From Hyphomonas sp. (GTDB taxonomy: Bacteria > Pseudomonadota > Alphaproteobacteria > Caulobacterales > Hyphomonadaceae), in assembly GCA_016124495.1 (NCBI GenBank), contig WGNP01000009.1, positions 1 through 64,000 of the forward strand: 64,000 bases of DNA, read 5' to 3'. The notes below the pieces were generated by a model, which saw only the letters and a list, made by a program, of their open reading frames with translations, searched no databases and had not been told where the DNA came from. Below, piece by piece: positions 44,703-53,015 of the stretch (position 1 is its first letter; each line of letters opens with the position of its first letter). The translations under genes were made by a program, and so were the position numbers.

Positions 44703-44993
44703 TTATTCGACGATGTCGTAATAGGCGATCTCGGGCGCGCCGCCGAGCACCGCGCCGAGCCTGGGTCCGGCCGCCTTGAAGTATTCGGTCTGGCCGTGGG
44801 CCTTGAGAGCGTCCTGCGAGGCGTACTGCTCCATGAAGATGTACTCGGTGGTCGAGCCCCTGGTCTTGTAGAGCTGGTAGGTGAGGCAGCCCGGCTCGTT
44901 GGCCTTAACTTTCGCCATCAGGTCTTTCGCGACCTGTTCGAACTCGGCCTGCTTGCCGTCCTGGATCTTCAGTTTTGCGACAATACCGATCAT
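44703..44993 (-). CDS. ABM-domain protein (putative quinol monooxygenase)
   Basis: A 96-residue antibiotic-biosynthesis-monooxygenase domain protein, a small alpha/beta dimer of the YgiN type. IVAKLKIQDGKQAEFEQVAKDLMAKVKANEPGCLTYQLYKTR and EYIFMEQYASQDALKAHGQTEYFK are typical. Members oxidise quinols or aromatic hydroxyls without cofactor. It heads an operon with the acyl-CoA dehydrogenase (14-nt gap), which suggests a catabolic role; no promoter signal is clear in the 188-bp divergent region with the glycosyltransferase gene. Confidence 0.85.
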   Translation of the reverse strand: MIGIVAKLKIQDGKQAEFEQVAKDLMAKVKANEPGCLTYQLYKTRGSTTEYIFMEQYASQDALKAHGQTEYFKAAGPRLGAVLGGAPEIAYYDIVE

Positions 44994-45181
44994 GCGCGTA
45001 TCTCCCTGACTCTGGTTTTATGACACAGTATGTAGTCCACCGGACTCGGCAAGCCCGTCCCCTAGGGTATGGGAGCAATTCAGCGTGGGTTAATCGGCAA
45101 AAGCCCGGCAGGACCGGGCTGATCTCGTTCTGGAACAATTATTGCTGAATAGCCCGTTACCCTCCGGAGCCCGACAGGCTG

Positions 45182-46210
45182 ATGCGCAACATGACCCAGA
45201 CCGCCCCCCTTTCGAACGCCGGCCGGCCCGTAACGGTGGAGCCATCGGCGATTCTGGCGGTTATCCCTGCCCTGAACGAGGCGCGGCACATCGAAACCTG
45301 CATCCGCTCGCTGATGGCAGGCTCGCCGGCGCTGCGCGCCTTGCCGGTCGTCGTGGCCGATGGTGGCAGCTCAGATGACACGGTGGCGATCGTCGAACGG
45401 CTCAAGACCGAATTTCCCAATCTGGGCGTGCTGCACAATCCGAAACGGCTGCAGGCGGCCGCGCTGAACCTGGCCGCAGCCGGGGCGCCGGATGCCGCCA
45501 CGATCCTTGTGCGGTGCGACGCGCACTCGATCTACCCTGAGAACTTCATCCTGGATGTGGCCCAATCCCTCGTTGACACCGGCGCTGCCTCGCTCGTGAT
45601 CGCGATGGACGCCGCCGGCGAGACCTGTTTCGAGAAGGCCAATGCCTGGATCGTCGACACGCCGCTCGGCTCCGGCGGCGCTGCGCACCGGGGCGGCAAG
45701 ACGTCCGGCTGGGTCGACCACGCCCACCATGCCGGGTTTGACCTGGCCTGGTATCGCCGTGTCGGCGGGTATGACGAAAGCTTCTCCCACAATGAAGACG
45801 CGGAATATGATGTCCGTCTCGGCAGGGCCGGCGGGCGCGTTTACCTGGATGCCGGGATCCGCATTCAATACATCCCGCGCGGCAATGTCCGCCGGCTCTG
45901 GAAACAGTATGAGGGGTATGGCCGCGGGCGGGCTAAGAACGTGCGCAAGCATGGCTCGCGCCTGAAGCTGCGCCAGACGGCGCCCATCCTCGCACTGCTC
46001 GGGTCGGCAATCGGTCTTATCGCCTCACTGGTGTACTGGCCGGCGATCATTCTTCCGCTCGGATACGCGGCCATTCTGGCACTCGCATCGGGCCTGATAG
46101 CGCTGAAGCACAAGTCCTTGTGCGGTCTGTACGCAGGGCTGGCCGCCGGAACCATGCACATGAGCTGGGCGTTTGGTTACCTGCAGGAGGCGACGCGGCC
46201 TAAAGGTTAA
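45182..46210 (+). CDS. Glycosyltransferase family 2 (ExoA-like)
   Basis: A 342-residue inner-membrane glycosyltransferase for exopolysaccharide repeat units. GT-A motifs: LAVIPALNEARHIETCI, VVVADGGSSDDTVAIV, RCDAHSIYPENFI (DxD variant) and SHNEDAEYDVRL (catalytic ED). The C-terminal third has two or three membrane helices (ILALLGSAIGLIASLVYWPAIILPLGYAAILALAS). Similar to ExoA of Sinorhizobium, which adds a beta-1,3 glucose in succinoglycan. The start may instead be the ATG four codons later. First gene of the polysaccharide locus. Confidence 0.9.
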   Translation: MRNMTQTAPLSNAGRPVTVEPSAILAVIPALNEARHIETCIRSLMAGSPALRALPVVVADGGSSDDTVAIVERLKTEFPNLGVLHNPKRLQAAALNLAAAGAPDAATILVRCDAHSIYPENFILDVAQSLVDTGAASLVIAMDAAGETCFEKANAWIVDTPLGSGGAAHRGGKTSGWVDHAHHAGFDLAWYRRVGGYDESFSHNEDAEYDVRLGRAGGRVYLDAGIRIQYIPRGNVRRLWKQYEGYGRGRAKNVRKHGSRLKLRQTAPILALLGSAIGLIASLVYWPAIILPLGYAAILALASGLIALKHKSLCGLYAGLAAGTMHMSWAFGYLQEATRPKG

Positions 46211-46280
46211 ACCTGCGGTTCTTGCGTATTGGTTTTGGCCCGTAAATTGCCTACTATCATTAATGTTTAGGACGCTTCCC

Positions 46281-47210
46281 ATGGCCAGCTCGAGCAACAG
46301 TATGTTGTCGGCCGCGCGTGAACGGCTCGGTTTTTTTGGCCGGACGGCGAACGCGCTGCGCGAGCGGATTCAGCGCGGTCTTGGCCGCGGGCCTGATCGC
46401 GAACCCGAGGATCGTGGCAGCGCAGCCGGTCATGAAGCGCCGCACCTGCCGGTCAGCCGCGCGACCGCGGCGCCGGAAGGCGTTTGCATCTACGCTGTCG
46501 GCGACATCCATGGACGCCGGGACCTGCTCGACCAGTTGCTTGTCCTTATTCATGAGGACGCCGCGAAGCTGCCGGACGGCATCAAGCCGCAAATCGTCTT
46601 TCTCGGCGACTACATCGACCGGGGGCTCAAATCCCGGGACGTCATCGAACTGTTCGCCAGCGGCGCGCTCGACAGGTTCGACCCGATCTACCTGCTCGGT
46701 AACCATGAAGAAGCGTTGCTGCGCTTCCTGCAGGAAGCCTCGTTCGGCAGCCAATGGGCGCGCTTTGGCGGCGCCGAGACGCTTTATTCCTACGGTCTGG
46801 CGCCGCCCAACAAGCGTGCCAGCCTCAATTCACACGAGGAGATGGCGGCTGCGCGGGACGCCTGGACACGGGTGTGGAACGAATTCCGTGTCCGGCTGCC
46901 GACTGAACACCTCAACTTCCTCCAGTCGCTGAAGACCTATTACACGGCGGGCGACTACCTGTTCGTGCACGCCGGCCTGCGGCCGGGCGTGAGCCTGGAG
47001 GACCAGACGAGACGCGACATGCTGTGGATCCGCGAGGAGTTCCTCGAGGACACGGCGCCGTTCGCCCAGATGATCGTGCACGGGCATACGCCTATGGATG
47101 CCGTTCATCATGATGATCGCCGTATAGGACTCGACACCGGCGCCTTCCTGACCGGACGGCTGACGGCGGCCCGCCTTATCGGCACGGATGTTGCTTTCCT
47201 AAGCACCTGA
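46281..47210 (+). CDS. PPP-family metallophosphoesterase (serine/threonine phosphatase-like)
   Basis: A 309-residue two-metal phosphatase with the three core motifs: GDIHGRRDLLDQLL, LGDYIDRGLKSRDVIELF and LLGNHEEALLRF, then MIVHGHTP near the C-terminus. The first 75 residues are basic and then Pro/Ala-rich and have no domain. ATG at 46281 follows AGGA; another in-frame ATG is at 46263. PPP phosphatases of this bacterial type (PrpA/B- or ApaH-like) can act on phosphoproteins or nucleotides. In this position it may regulate polysaccharide synthesis. Confidence 0.88.
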   Translation: MASSSNSMLSAARERLGFFGRTANALRERIQRGLGRGPDREPEDRGSAAGHEAPHLPVSRATAAPEGVCIYAVGDIHGRRDLLDQLLVLIHEDAAKLPDGIKPQIVFLGDYIDRGLKSRDVIELFASGALDRFDPIYLLGNHEEALLRFLQEASFGSQWARFGGAETLYSYGLAPPNKRASLNSHEEMAAARDAWTRVWNEFRVRLPTEHLNFLQSLKTYYTAGDYLFVHAGLRPGVSLEDQTRRDMLWIREEFLEDTAPFAQMIVHGHTPMDAVHHDDRRIGLDTGAFLTGRLTAARLIGTDVAFLST

Positions 47211-47283
47211 GCCATCTGTCTTCGTCAGCTGTTTGCAGCTATGACAGGTTACGCCGCAAAAACTCCGGGAGACATTCGCAGCC

Positions 47284-47874
47284 ATGATCGCGCTTCGTCC
47301 ATTGCACGTCCTTTTCCTTTCTGCCCTGACGCTGTTGCTCGCGGCCTGCGGCTCGACCGGCGGCCAGACAGCCGGTGCCCGCGAGGCCGCCCCGGACGCC
47401 CTCACGCAGATGGCTTCTGCTTACCAGCTCGGCTCCAGCGACCGCCTCCGCGTCACCGTGTTCGGCCATCCGGACCTTTCCGGCGAATTCGAAGTCGATG
47501 GCACAGGCTCTATCTCGCTGCCGCTGATCGGCCAGAAAAAGGCGGTCGGCCTGTCGACCGCCCAGCTCGAAACCTCAATCACCGAGACCCTCGCGGCTGG
47601 CTATATCCTTGACCCGCGCGTCAGCGTTGAGGTGATCAACTACCGCCCCTTCTACATCCTCGGCGAAGTCGGCCAGCCCGGCGAGTATCCCTACACGAAC
47701 GGCCTCACGGTCCAGAACGCCGTGGCGGCGGCCGGCGGGTACACCTACCGTGCGAACAAGCGGGTCGTGTACATCAAGAGCATCGATTCCGACCGCGAGA
47801 TTGCCTACGATCTTACCCCTGGCACCGTCGTCAAGCCGGGCGATACCCTGCGGATCGGTGAACGCATCTTCTGA
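47284..47874 (+). CDS. Polysaccharide export lipoprotein (OPX/Wza-type, GumB/ExoF-like)
   Basis: A 196-residue periplasmic export protein with a lipoprotein signal peptide (lipobox LLAAC). The Poly_export domain starts at YQLGSSDRLRVTVFGHPDLSGEFEVDGTGSISLPLIGQ and is followed by one SLBB domain (FYILGEVGQPGEYPYTNGLTVQNAVAAAGGYTYRANK). It is short compared with Wza and lacks the C-terminal transmembrane helix, like GumB, so an additional outer-membrane pore would be needed. It belongs to the same locus as the ExoA- and ExoY-like genes. A terminator follows 29 nt later. Confidence 0.93.
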   Translation: MIALRPLHVLFLSALTLLLAACGSTGGQTAGAREAAPDALTQMASAYQLGSSDRLRVTVFGHPDLSGEFEVDGTGSISLPLIGQKKAVGLSTAQLETSITETLAAGYILDPRVSVEVINYRPFYILGEVGQPGEYPYTNGLTVQNAVAAAGGYTYRANKRVVYIKSIDSDREIAYDLTPGTVVKPGDTLRIGERIF

Positions 47875-47903
47875 TTTCCCGCCCCCCTGAGGCAATATGT
47901 ATC

Positions 47904-47936
47904 GAGGCGCTGCAGTCCCCTGCGGCGCCTCTTCTT
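47904..47936 (+). terminator. Rho-independent terminator after the OPX gene
   Basis: GAGGCGC (47904-47910) pairs with GCGCCTC (47925-47931); inner GCAG pairs with CTGC around TCCC; the tail is TTCTTC. It separates the OPX gene from the next transcription unit. The remaining 280 bp up to the sugar-transferase gene are AT-rich and hold the CtrA box; no gene is seen. Confidence 0.7.
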
Positions 47937-48072
47937 CATCCGGCGGCGATCTCGCCGGGAGCGGAGAATGCCGTACCTGCCGCTCGAATCCCTGTTCTGC
48001 ACAGTGCGAGGGCACCGGCGGTGCTTCGTTGATGCAATATTTAACGAATACTTCTCGCCACGGGTGAAAGTT

Positions 48073-48087
48073 TTAATTTTCGCTTAA
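48073..48087. promoter_or_regulatory. CtrA box (TTAA-N7-TTAA) upstream of the ExoY-like gene
   Basis: A perfect match to the CtrA consensus, TTAA (48073-48076), 7 nt, TTAA (48084-48087), 134 nt before the start of the sugar transferase gene, in the AT-rich promoter region. CtrA is the master cell-cycle regulator of stalked alphaproteobacteria. The match is seen; regulation is inferred. Confidence 0.55.
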
Positions 48088-48220
48088 TTCGCAAGCGCAG
48101 CAGTGGTATACAGATTGCAATTGCCAAGTTCAGGGCAAGGGAAGGCTTTGGAAGGGCTGCCGTGGGGGCGCCTCCAGAGCTTGAACTGAACGTGGCCCGG
48201 TAGATTTGAAGGGGAACTCA

Positions 48221-48916
48221 ATGGAATTCCGGTTCGGCGAGCAGACAGGAAGTCTGCCAGACGATGCTTACTCGGATGACGCAAACGAAGCCTCGCCGAA
48301 CGGAGGGGATTTCAGCGCTAAACGTATTTTTGATATCGTGGCCGCATCGCTGGGGCTGATCTTCCTCGCCCCCCTGCTGATCCTCGTGGCCCTGCTGATC
48401 CGTCTTCAGGACGGCCAGAAGGTGCTCTATTGCCCGACGCGTCTGGGGTACCGGGGTCAGACCTTCCGGTGCTTCAAGCTGCGCACCATGGTGCCCGACG
48501 CGGACAGTAAATTGCAGGCGGTGCTGGAAAGCTGCGCTGAGGCCCGTCTCGAATGGGACCTTACTCAGAAGCTGACCAACGACCCGCGGATCACCCCCCT
48601 GGGCAAGTTCATCCGCGCCACCTCGATTGATGAGCTGCCGCAGCTGCTGAATATCATTCGCGGCGACATGTCGCTCGTCGGCCCGCGCCCGATCTCGTTT
48701 AACGAACGCCCCAGGTATGGTGAATACTTCGACGCCTATACCAGTGTACGCCCCGGCCTGACCGGCCTCTGGCAGACGAGCGGGCGCAGCAATACAACCT
48801 ATGCCGAACGCATCCAGCTCGACACCAGATATGCGCAGACGCGCACCTTCTGGGGTGATGTCTGGATCATCGTGAAAACGGTGCCTGCAGTCCTGCTTTC
48901 TGTCGGCGCGAAATAA
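48221..48916 (+). CDS. Bacterial sugar transferase (ExoY/WbaP-type initiating glycosyl-phosphotransferase)
   Basis: A 231-residue enzyme that puts the first sugar-phosphate on undecaprenyl phosphate, starting polysaccharide synthesis. One membrane helix (IVAASLGLIFLAPLLILVALLI) is followed by the cytosolic catalytic domain: FRCFKLRTMVPDADSKL, DPRITPLGKFIRATSIDELPQLLNIIRGDMSLVGPRP, RPGLTGLWQTSGRSNTTY. The ATG after AAGGGGAACTCA is the proper start. No flippase or polymerase gene is present, so the locus is incomplete here. Confidence 0.94.
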   Translation: MEFRFGEQTGSLPDDAYSDDANEASPNGGDFSAKRIFDIVAASLGLIFLAPLLILVALLIRLQDGQKVLYCPTRLGYRGQTFRCFKLRTMVPDADSKLQAVLESCAEARLEWDLTQKLTNDPRITPLGKFIRATSIDELPQLLNIIRGDMSLVGPRPISFNERPRYGEYFDAYTSVRPGLTGLWQTSGRSNTTYAERIQLDTRYAQTRTFWGDVWIIVKTVPAVLLSVGAK

Positions 48917-49008
48917 GGAAGCCGGGCCTGGCGCGCCAGGCCGCCCCTTACGTCTATCCGCCGCCGGCCGCCAGATGGCCCGGCCGAACGGCATCTGAGA
49001 AAAATCGC

Positions 49009-49881
49009 ATGACCAGAACCGGAACTGTGCGGACCTTCGAGGTGTGGCGGATCAGTCTCTTTGCGCTTATCGCGATCCTGGTCCTCGTTGGGCTGGCGGC
49101 GCTTGTGACCCCGCCGCCGGAGCAAGCGGCCCGGCCGCCGGAAGGCATGGGCGAGCGGCCTGAGCGCAGGCTTGCCACTTCGTTCGTGCACCACTTTGGC
49201 GGCCCGCATGATGAGACCAAATGGTACAGATCGGACTTCTACTACCCGAACTCCGACCATCCGGCCTGGAAGGCGAATCTCATCCACTTCGAGAAAGACC
49301 GGATCGAACTGGAAATGCGCCGTGAGAGGACGGCGGACAAGACAATCGCAGGCGCAGAGTACCAAAGGCGCGGTTTTCACCATTTCGGCCGGTATGAGGT
49401 CGTCATGCAGGCAGCCCCCGGTTCAGGCACGGTCTCCGCAATGTTTACGCATACGCACAGGCAGTTCGGTGACCCCCATGACGAGATCGACATCGAGTTT
49501 CTCGGCAAGGACCTCACCCGGCTGCACGCAAACTATTTTACCAATGGCCAGCAACATGGGAGCATCTACATTCCGCTGGGGTTCGACGCGAGCAGGGAAG
49601 TCCACCTCTATGCGTTTGAATGGGAGCCAGACGAGATCCGCTGGTATGTCGATGAACGGCTCGCGCATACGGCAACCCCAGCCGACATGCCGATTCCGCA
49701 ATCACCCGGACGGCTCATGGTTCACCTCTGGAGCGGAGGCCGCGACCAGGTAGGCTGGCATGGCAGGGCGACGTTCAGGGATGGCACGCGGGCCAGGGTC
49801 TACTGCCTCAGCCATCAGGCTGCAGGCGACCGAACCGCTCAATGCTCCGATACGTTCAAAGCCAGCCGCCATGGCCACTGA
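49009..49881 (+). CDS. Glycoside hydrolase family 16 protein (ExoK-like)
   Basis: A 290-residue glycanase with an N-terminal signal anchor (WRISLFALIAILVLVGLAALVT) and a GH16 domain. The active-site motif is DPHDEIDIEFLGKD; FHHFGRYEVVMQAAPGSGTVSAMFTHT and LYAFEWEPDEIRWYVDE are typical strands. It is a paralogue of the GH16 gene at 4.5 kb. In succinoglycan clusters ExoK trims the nascent polymer; its place here behind the ExoY-like gene suggests the same job. Two cysteines near the C-terminus (VYCLS, AQCSD) also occur in the paralogue. Confidence 0.9.
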   Translation: MTRTGTVRTFEVWRISLFALIAILVLVGLAALVTPPPEQAARPPEGMGERPERRLATSFVHHFGGPHDETKWYRSDFYYPNSDHPAWKANLIHFEKDRIELEMRRERTADKTIAGAEYQRRGFHHFGRYEVVMQAAPGSGTVSAMFTHTHRQFGDPHDEIDIEFLGKDLTRLHANYFTNGQQHGSIYIPLGFDASREVHLYAFEWEPDEIRWYVDERLAHTATPADMPIPQSPGRLMVHLWSGGRDQVGWHGRATFRDGTRARVYCLSHQAAGDRTAQCSDTFKASRHGH

Positions 49882-49944
49882 ACTTCCGTTGCTGCGCGCC
49901 GGCGCCCCTCTCCTTGGGCCGACAGATGCCCCCTCCATGGCTCA

Positions 49945-50023
49945 CCCGCGCGGGCTATGCCGGCGGCGCTCTCAGACTTCATGCTGAGCGCGGTACGCCT
50001 GCGCGCTGACCTATTTCAGTTAC
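49945..50023 (-). pseudogene. Degenerate second copy of the tex 3' end
   Basis: About 80 bp between the GH16 gene and tex match the last 80 bp of tex in the same orientation: a block of 30 bp at about 49974-50003 differs at only two positions from 50173-50202, including 18 identical bases GACTTCATGCTGAGCGCG. The in-frame reading gives TALSMKSESAA against IALSMKSESSA of Tex, then diverges and is broken by a single-base gap. It is a remnant of duplication or recombination, not a gene. The other 165 bp of the gap hold nothing recognisable. Confidence 0.6.
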
Positions 50024-50127
50024 CTGCTGGTTTTGCACCGTAACTGGTCGATTGCCGCCACGCGGATGATGCGCGCCGGGGGCCGCAGCGCCGGAACGCC
50101 GGCGGCCGTCAGCGCCGCCGTAAGCTG

Positions 50128-52338
50128 CTAGCGGCGCCCCCCCGCATAGCCGCGCGGCTCGGCGGAGCTTTCCGACTTCATGCTGAGCGCGATACGCTTG
50201 CGGGCCGCATCCACTTCCTTCACCCGCACACGGACCACCTGCCCGGCGCGAACGACCGCATGCGGATCTTTGACGAACGTGTCCGAGAGCTCCGAAATGT
50301 GGACGAGACCGTCCTGGTGGACGCCGATATCCACGAAGGCGCCGAAGGCCGTGACGTTGGTGACCACACCTTCAAGGGACATACCGGGTTTCAGGTCCGA
50401 TAATTTCTCGATGCCGTCCTGGAAGGTCGCGGTCCTGAATTCCGGGCGCGGATCGCGGCCCGGCTTTTCAAGTTCCTTCAGGATGTCGGCGACGGTCGGC
50501 TCGCCGAAGGTGGCGTCGGCAAAGTCGCGTGGCTTCAGCTTCGAGAGGAAGGCCTTGTCGCCGACCAGGCTTTTGACGTCGCGCCCGGTTTTCTCCGAGA
50601 TGCGCTCGACCACCTGGTAGGCCTCAGGGTGGACGCCGGAGCCATCGAGCGGGTTCTTAGCATCGCGGATTCGCAGGAAACCGGCGGATTGCTCGAAGGC
50701 CTTCGGACCCATGCGGGGCACTTTCTTCAGCGCGGCGCGGGACTTGAAGGCGCCGTTCTCGTTACGGAAGGCAACGATGTTCGAGGCCAGCGTCTCGTTG
50801 AGGCCGGATACCCGCGCGAGCAGCGGCGCGGAGGCGGTGTTCACGTCGACACCGACGGCGTTCACGCAGTCCTCGACGACGGCGGTGAGTGAATGCGACA
50901 GCGCGGACTGGTCAACATCGTGCTGGTACTGGCCGACACCGATGGCTTTCGGCTCGATCTTCACAAGCTCCGCCAACGGGTCCTGCAGGCGGCGGGCAAT
51001 CGACACCGCGCCGCGGATAGACACATCCATGTCCGGAAACTCCTTCGCGGCGAGTTCCGAGGCGGAATAGACCGAGGCGCCCGCTTCAGACACCATCACC
51101 CGGATGAGGCCGAGGTCCGGCATCTTGCTTTCAAGTTCGGCGACCAGCTTGTCGGTCTCCCGGCTGGCGGTGCCGTTGCCGACGCTGACGAGCTGGACCT
51201 TATGCTTCTTCGCGAGCCTGGCGAGGGTCATCAGGGCGCCCGACCAGTCACGCCTCGGCTCGTGTGGATAGATCGTATCGGTGTCCAGCACCTTTCCGGT
51301 GGCGTCCACAACAGCAATCTTGCAGCCCGTGCGAATGCCCGGATCGATGCCCATCACCGTTTTCGGACCCGCCGGGGCAGCGAGCAGAAGGGCTTTTACG
51401 TTCTTGGAGAAGACGCTGATCGCTTCACCATCGGCGCGCTCCTTCACACGGGCGAAGAGGTCGTTTGTGCAGGCCGGCGCCAGGCGGGTTTTCCAGGCGA
51501 TCTCTGCCGTCTCCGCGAGCCAGGCATCGGCGGGACGACCCTTGCGGGCGCAACCAGCCTTGCTCATCACGAGGCCGACTGCCGGGTGCGGGCGATCATT
51601 CGCATGCGGAATATCGAGTCCAAGCTTCAGCACGCCTTCCTTCTCGCCGCGCAGCAGCGCGAGGAGGCGGTGGGACGGAAGCTGCCCGATCGGCTGATCG
51701 AAATCGAAGTAGTCAGAGAACTTGGCGCCCTCTTCTGCCTTGCCCCTGGCGACGCTCGAGCGGACCTTGCCTTCAGCCCACATCTTCTCGCGCACGGCGC
51801 CAACGATTTCCGGCGTCTCCGCCAGGGTCTCGACAACAATATGGCGCGCGCCTTCAAGCGCCTCTTCAGCGGAAGCGACGCCCTTGGTTTTCGAGATGAA
51901 CTTTGCGGCGATCTCCGCCGGATTGAGATTTGGATTTGCGAGCAGTTGTTCGGCCAGCGGGGCGAGGCCGGCTTCGCGGGCGATGGTCGCCCTGGTGCGG
52001 CGCTTCTGCCTGAACGGCGCATAGAGGTCTTCAAGCGCGACCTTAGTTTCGGCGGCGTTGATCTGTTTTTCGAGCGCGGGGGTGAGCTTGCCCTGCTCCC
52101 GGATGGATTTGAGGACAGTGTCCCGGCGGGCGTTCAGGTCGGTCAGATAGGTGAGACGGGCTGCAAGCTGGCGCAGCTGGGTGTCGTCGAGACCGCCGGT
52201 GCGTTCCTTCCGGTAGCGCGCGATGAACGGAACCGTCGCGCCCTCCCCGATCAGGTCGATTGCCGCAGAGACCTGTTTTTCCTCGACATTCAGTTCGCGG
52301 GCGATGAGGCGGGCAATCGAGACGGGGGCGGCGGACAT
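50128..52338 (-). CDS. tex: Tex-family RNA-binding transcription accessory protein
   Basis: A 736-residue cytoplasmic nucleic-acid-binding protein. The N-terminal Tex helix-rich part (VSIARLIARELNVEEKQVSAAIDLIGEGATVPFIARYRKE) is followed by a YqgF/RuvC-like domain (MGIDPGIRTGCKIAVVDATGKVLDT), helix-hairpin-helix repeats (VDVNTASAPLLARVSGLNETLA) and a C-terminal S1 domain (GMSLEGVVTNVTAFGAFVDIGVHQDGLVHISEL). Tex affects transcription of toxin and other genes and seems to help RNA polymerase; details are unsettled. ATG at 52338 fits the family N-terminus. Confidence 0.95.
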   Translation of the reverse strand: MSAAPVSIARLIARELNVEEKQVSAAIDLIGEGATVPFIARYRKERTGGLDDTQLRQLAARLTYLTDLNARRDTVLKSIREQGKLTPALEKQINAAETKVALEDLYAPFRQKRRTRATIAREAGLAPLAEQLLANPNLNPAEIAAKFISKTKGVASAEEALEGARHIVVETLAETPEIVGAVREKMWAEGKVRSSVARGKAEEGAKFSDYFDFDQPIGQLPSHRLLALLRGEKEGVLKLGLDIPHANDRPHPAVGLVMSKAGCARKGRPADAWLAETAEIAWKTRLAPACTNDLFARVKERADGEAISVFSKNVKALLLAAPAGPKTVMGIDPGIRTGCKIAVVDATGKVLDTDTIYPHEPRRDWSGALMTLARLAKKHKVQLVSVGNGTASRETDKLVAELESKMPDLGLIRVMVSEAGASVYSASELAAKEFPDMDVSIRGAVSIARRLQDPLAELVKIEPKAIGVGQYQHDVDQSALSHSLTAVVEDCVNAVGVDVNTASAPLLARVSGLNETLASNIVAFRNENGAFKSRAALKKVPRMGPKAFEQSAGFLRIRDAKNPLDGSGVHPEAYQVVERISEKTGRDVKSLVGDKAFLSKLKPRDFADATFGEPTVADILKELEKPGRDPRPEFRTATFQDGIEKLSDLKPGMSLEGVVTNVTAFGAFVDIGVHQDGLVHISELSDTFVKDPHAVVRAGQVVRVRVKEVDAARKRIALSMKSESSAEPRGYAGGRR

Positions 52339-52432
52339 GCGCGGAAAATCCTCTGGATGACAGCAATTCGGGCATACACCCGGACGGGCATCATTGGAGC
52401 CTGCATGGTTCACAAAAGGTTTCCGGGCGCGG

Positions 52433-53014
52433 CTATTTGCCGGGCGGAACGGGCACCACGGGGGTGAGGATTGTCAGAGCTATCGCCGCCGAAGCAGCGG
52501 CCTCGGCCTGTCGCTTTTCGAGCTCAAGCCGGGCGAGGCGGTCAGCTTCCGGCTCCCGGCCCAGCATTTCCGGCGCGCCCGCGATGACGGCCTCCGCGAG
52601 AGACTGGAGGTCCTCAGCTTCACCCTTGTCTCCCGGCTGGGCAAACCAGGCCACCATTTCGCAGTCTCCGGCCGGCAACTTGCCCTGCGCTTCGAGACTG
52701 GTGACGATGGATTGCTGCTCCGGAGAGAGGGTGCAGGCGCTCGCCGGCGCGGCCGGTTCCGGGGCGGTCAGCCGGTCACTGTCCGGGCTGCCCGCCAGGG
52801 CGAGCGCGGGGTCGATCTGGTCGACGCGGCTGCGGCCGCTTTCGACGGTGGAAAGCTGGTCAAAGGCGGCGCTGCTGCGCTCGGCCATGGTACGCAACTT
52901 GGTGACCTGATTGATTGCGGCGGAGCGATCCGGCTCGGCCTGGGCAATGGCCGCCAATGCAGCGAGTGACAGCACGATAGCCGCATGTTTCGGACTGATC
53001 CACCCGGCACGCAT
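52433..53014 (-). CDS. Secreted protein of unknown function, last gene of the curli operon
   Basis: A 193-residue protein with a Sec signal peptide (HAAIVLSLAALAAIAQAEPD). The mature part is acidic and helical, with two cysteines (SACTLSPEQQ, GDCEMVAWF) that may pair and a C-terminal E/A/R-rich helix ending in a Pro-rich tail. The start ATG lies one nucleotide after the stop of the small curlin gene, so it is part of the operon. It is not CsgC, CsgE or CsgH by its sequence as I can read it. A periplasmic curli chaperone or inhibitor is one idea from position alone. Confidence 0.8.
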   Translation of the reverse strand: MRAGWISPKHAAIVLSLAALAAIAQAEPDRSAAINQVTKLRTMAERSSAAFDQLSTVESGRSRVDQIDPALALAGSPDSDRLTAPEPAAPASACTLSPEQQSIVTSLEAQGKLPAGDCEMVAWFAQPGDKGEAEDLQSLAEAVIAGAPEMLGREPEADRLARLELEKRQAEAAASAAIALTILTPVVPVPPGK

Positions 53015-53015
53015 G

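Noticed and set aside
50893..52467. A 524-codon open frame on the plus strand opposite tex
   Set aside because: Antisense to tex; no recognisable domain; rich in Arg, His, Asp and Gly as expected from reverse reading.
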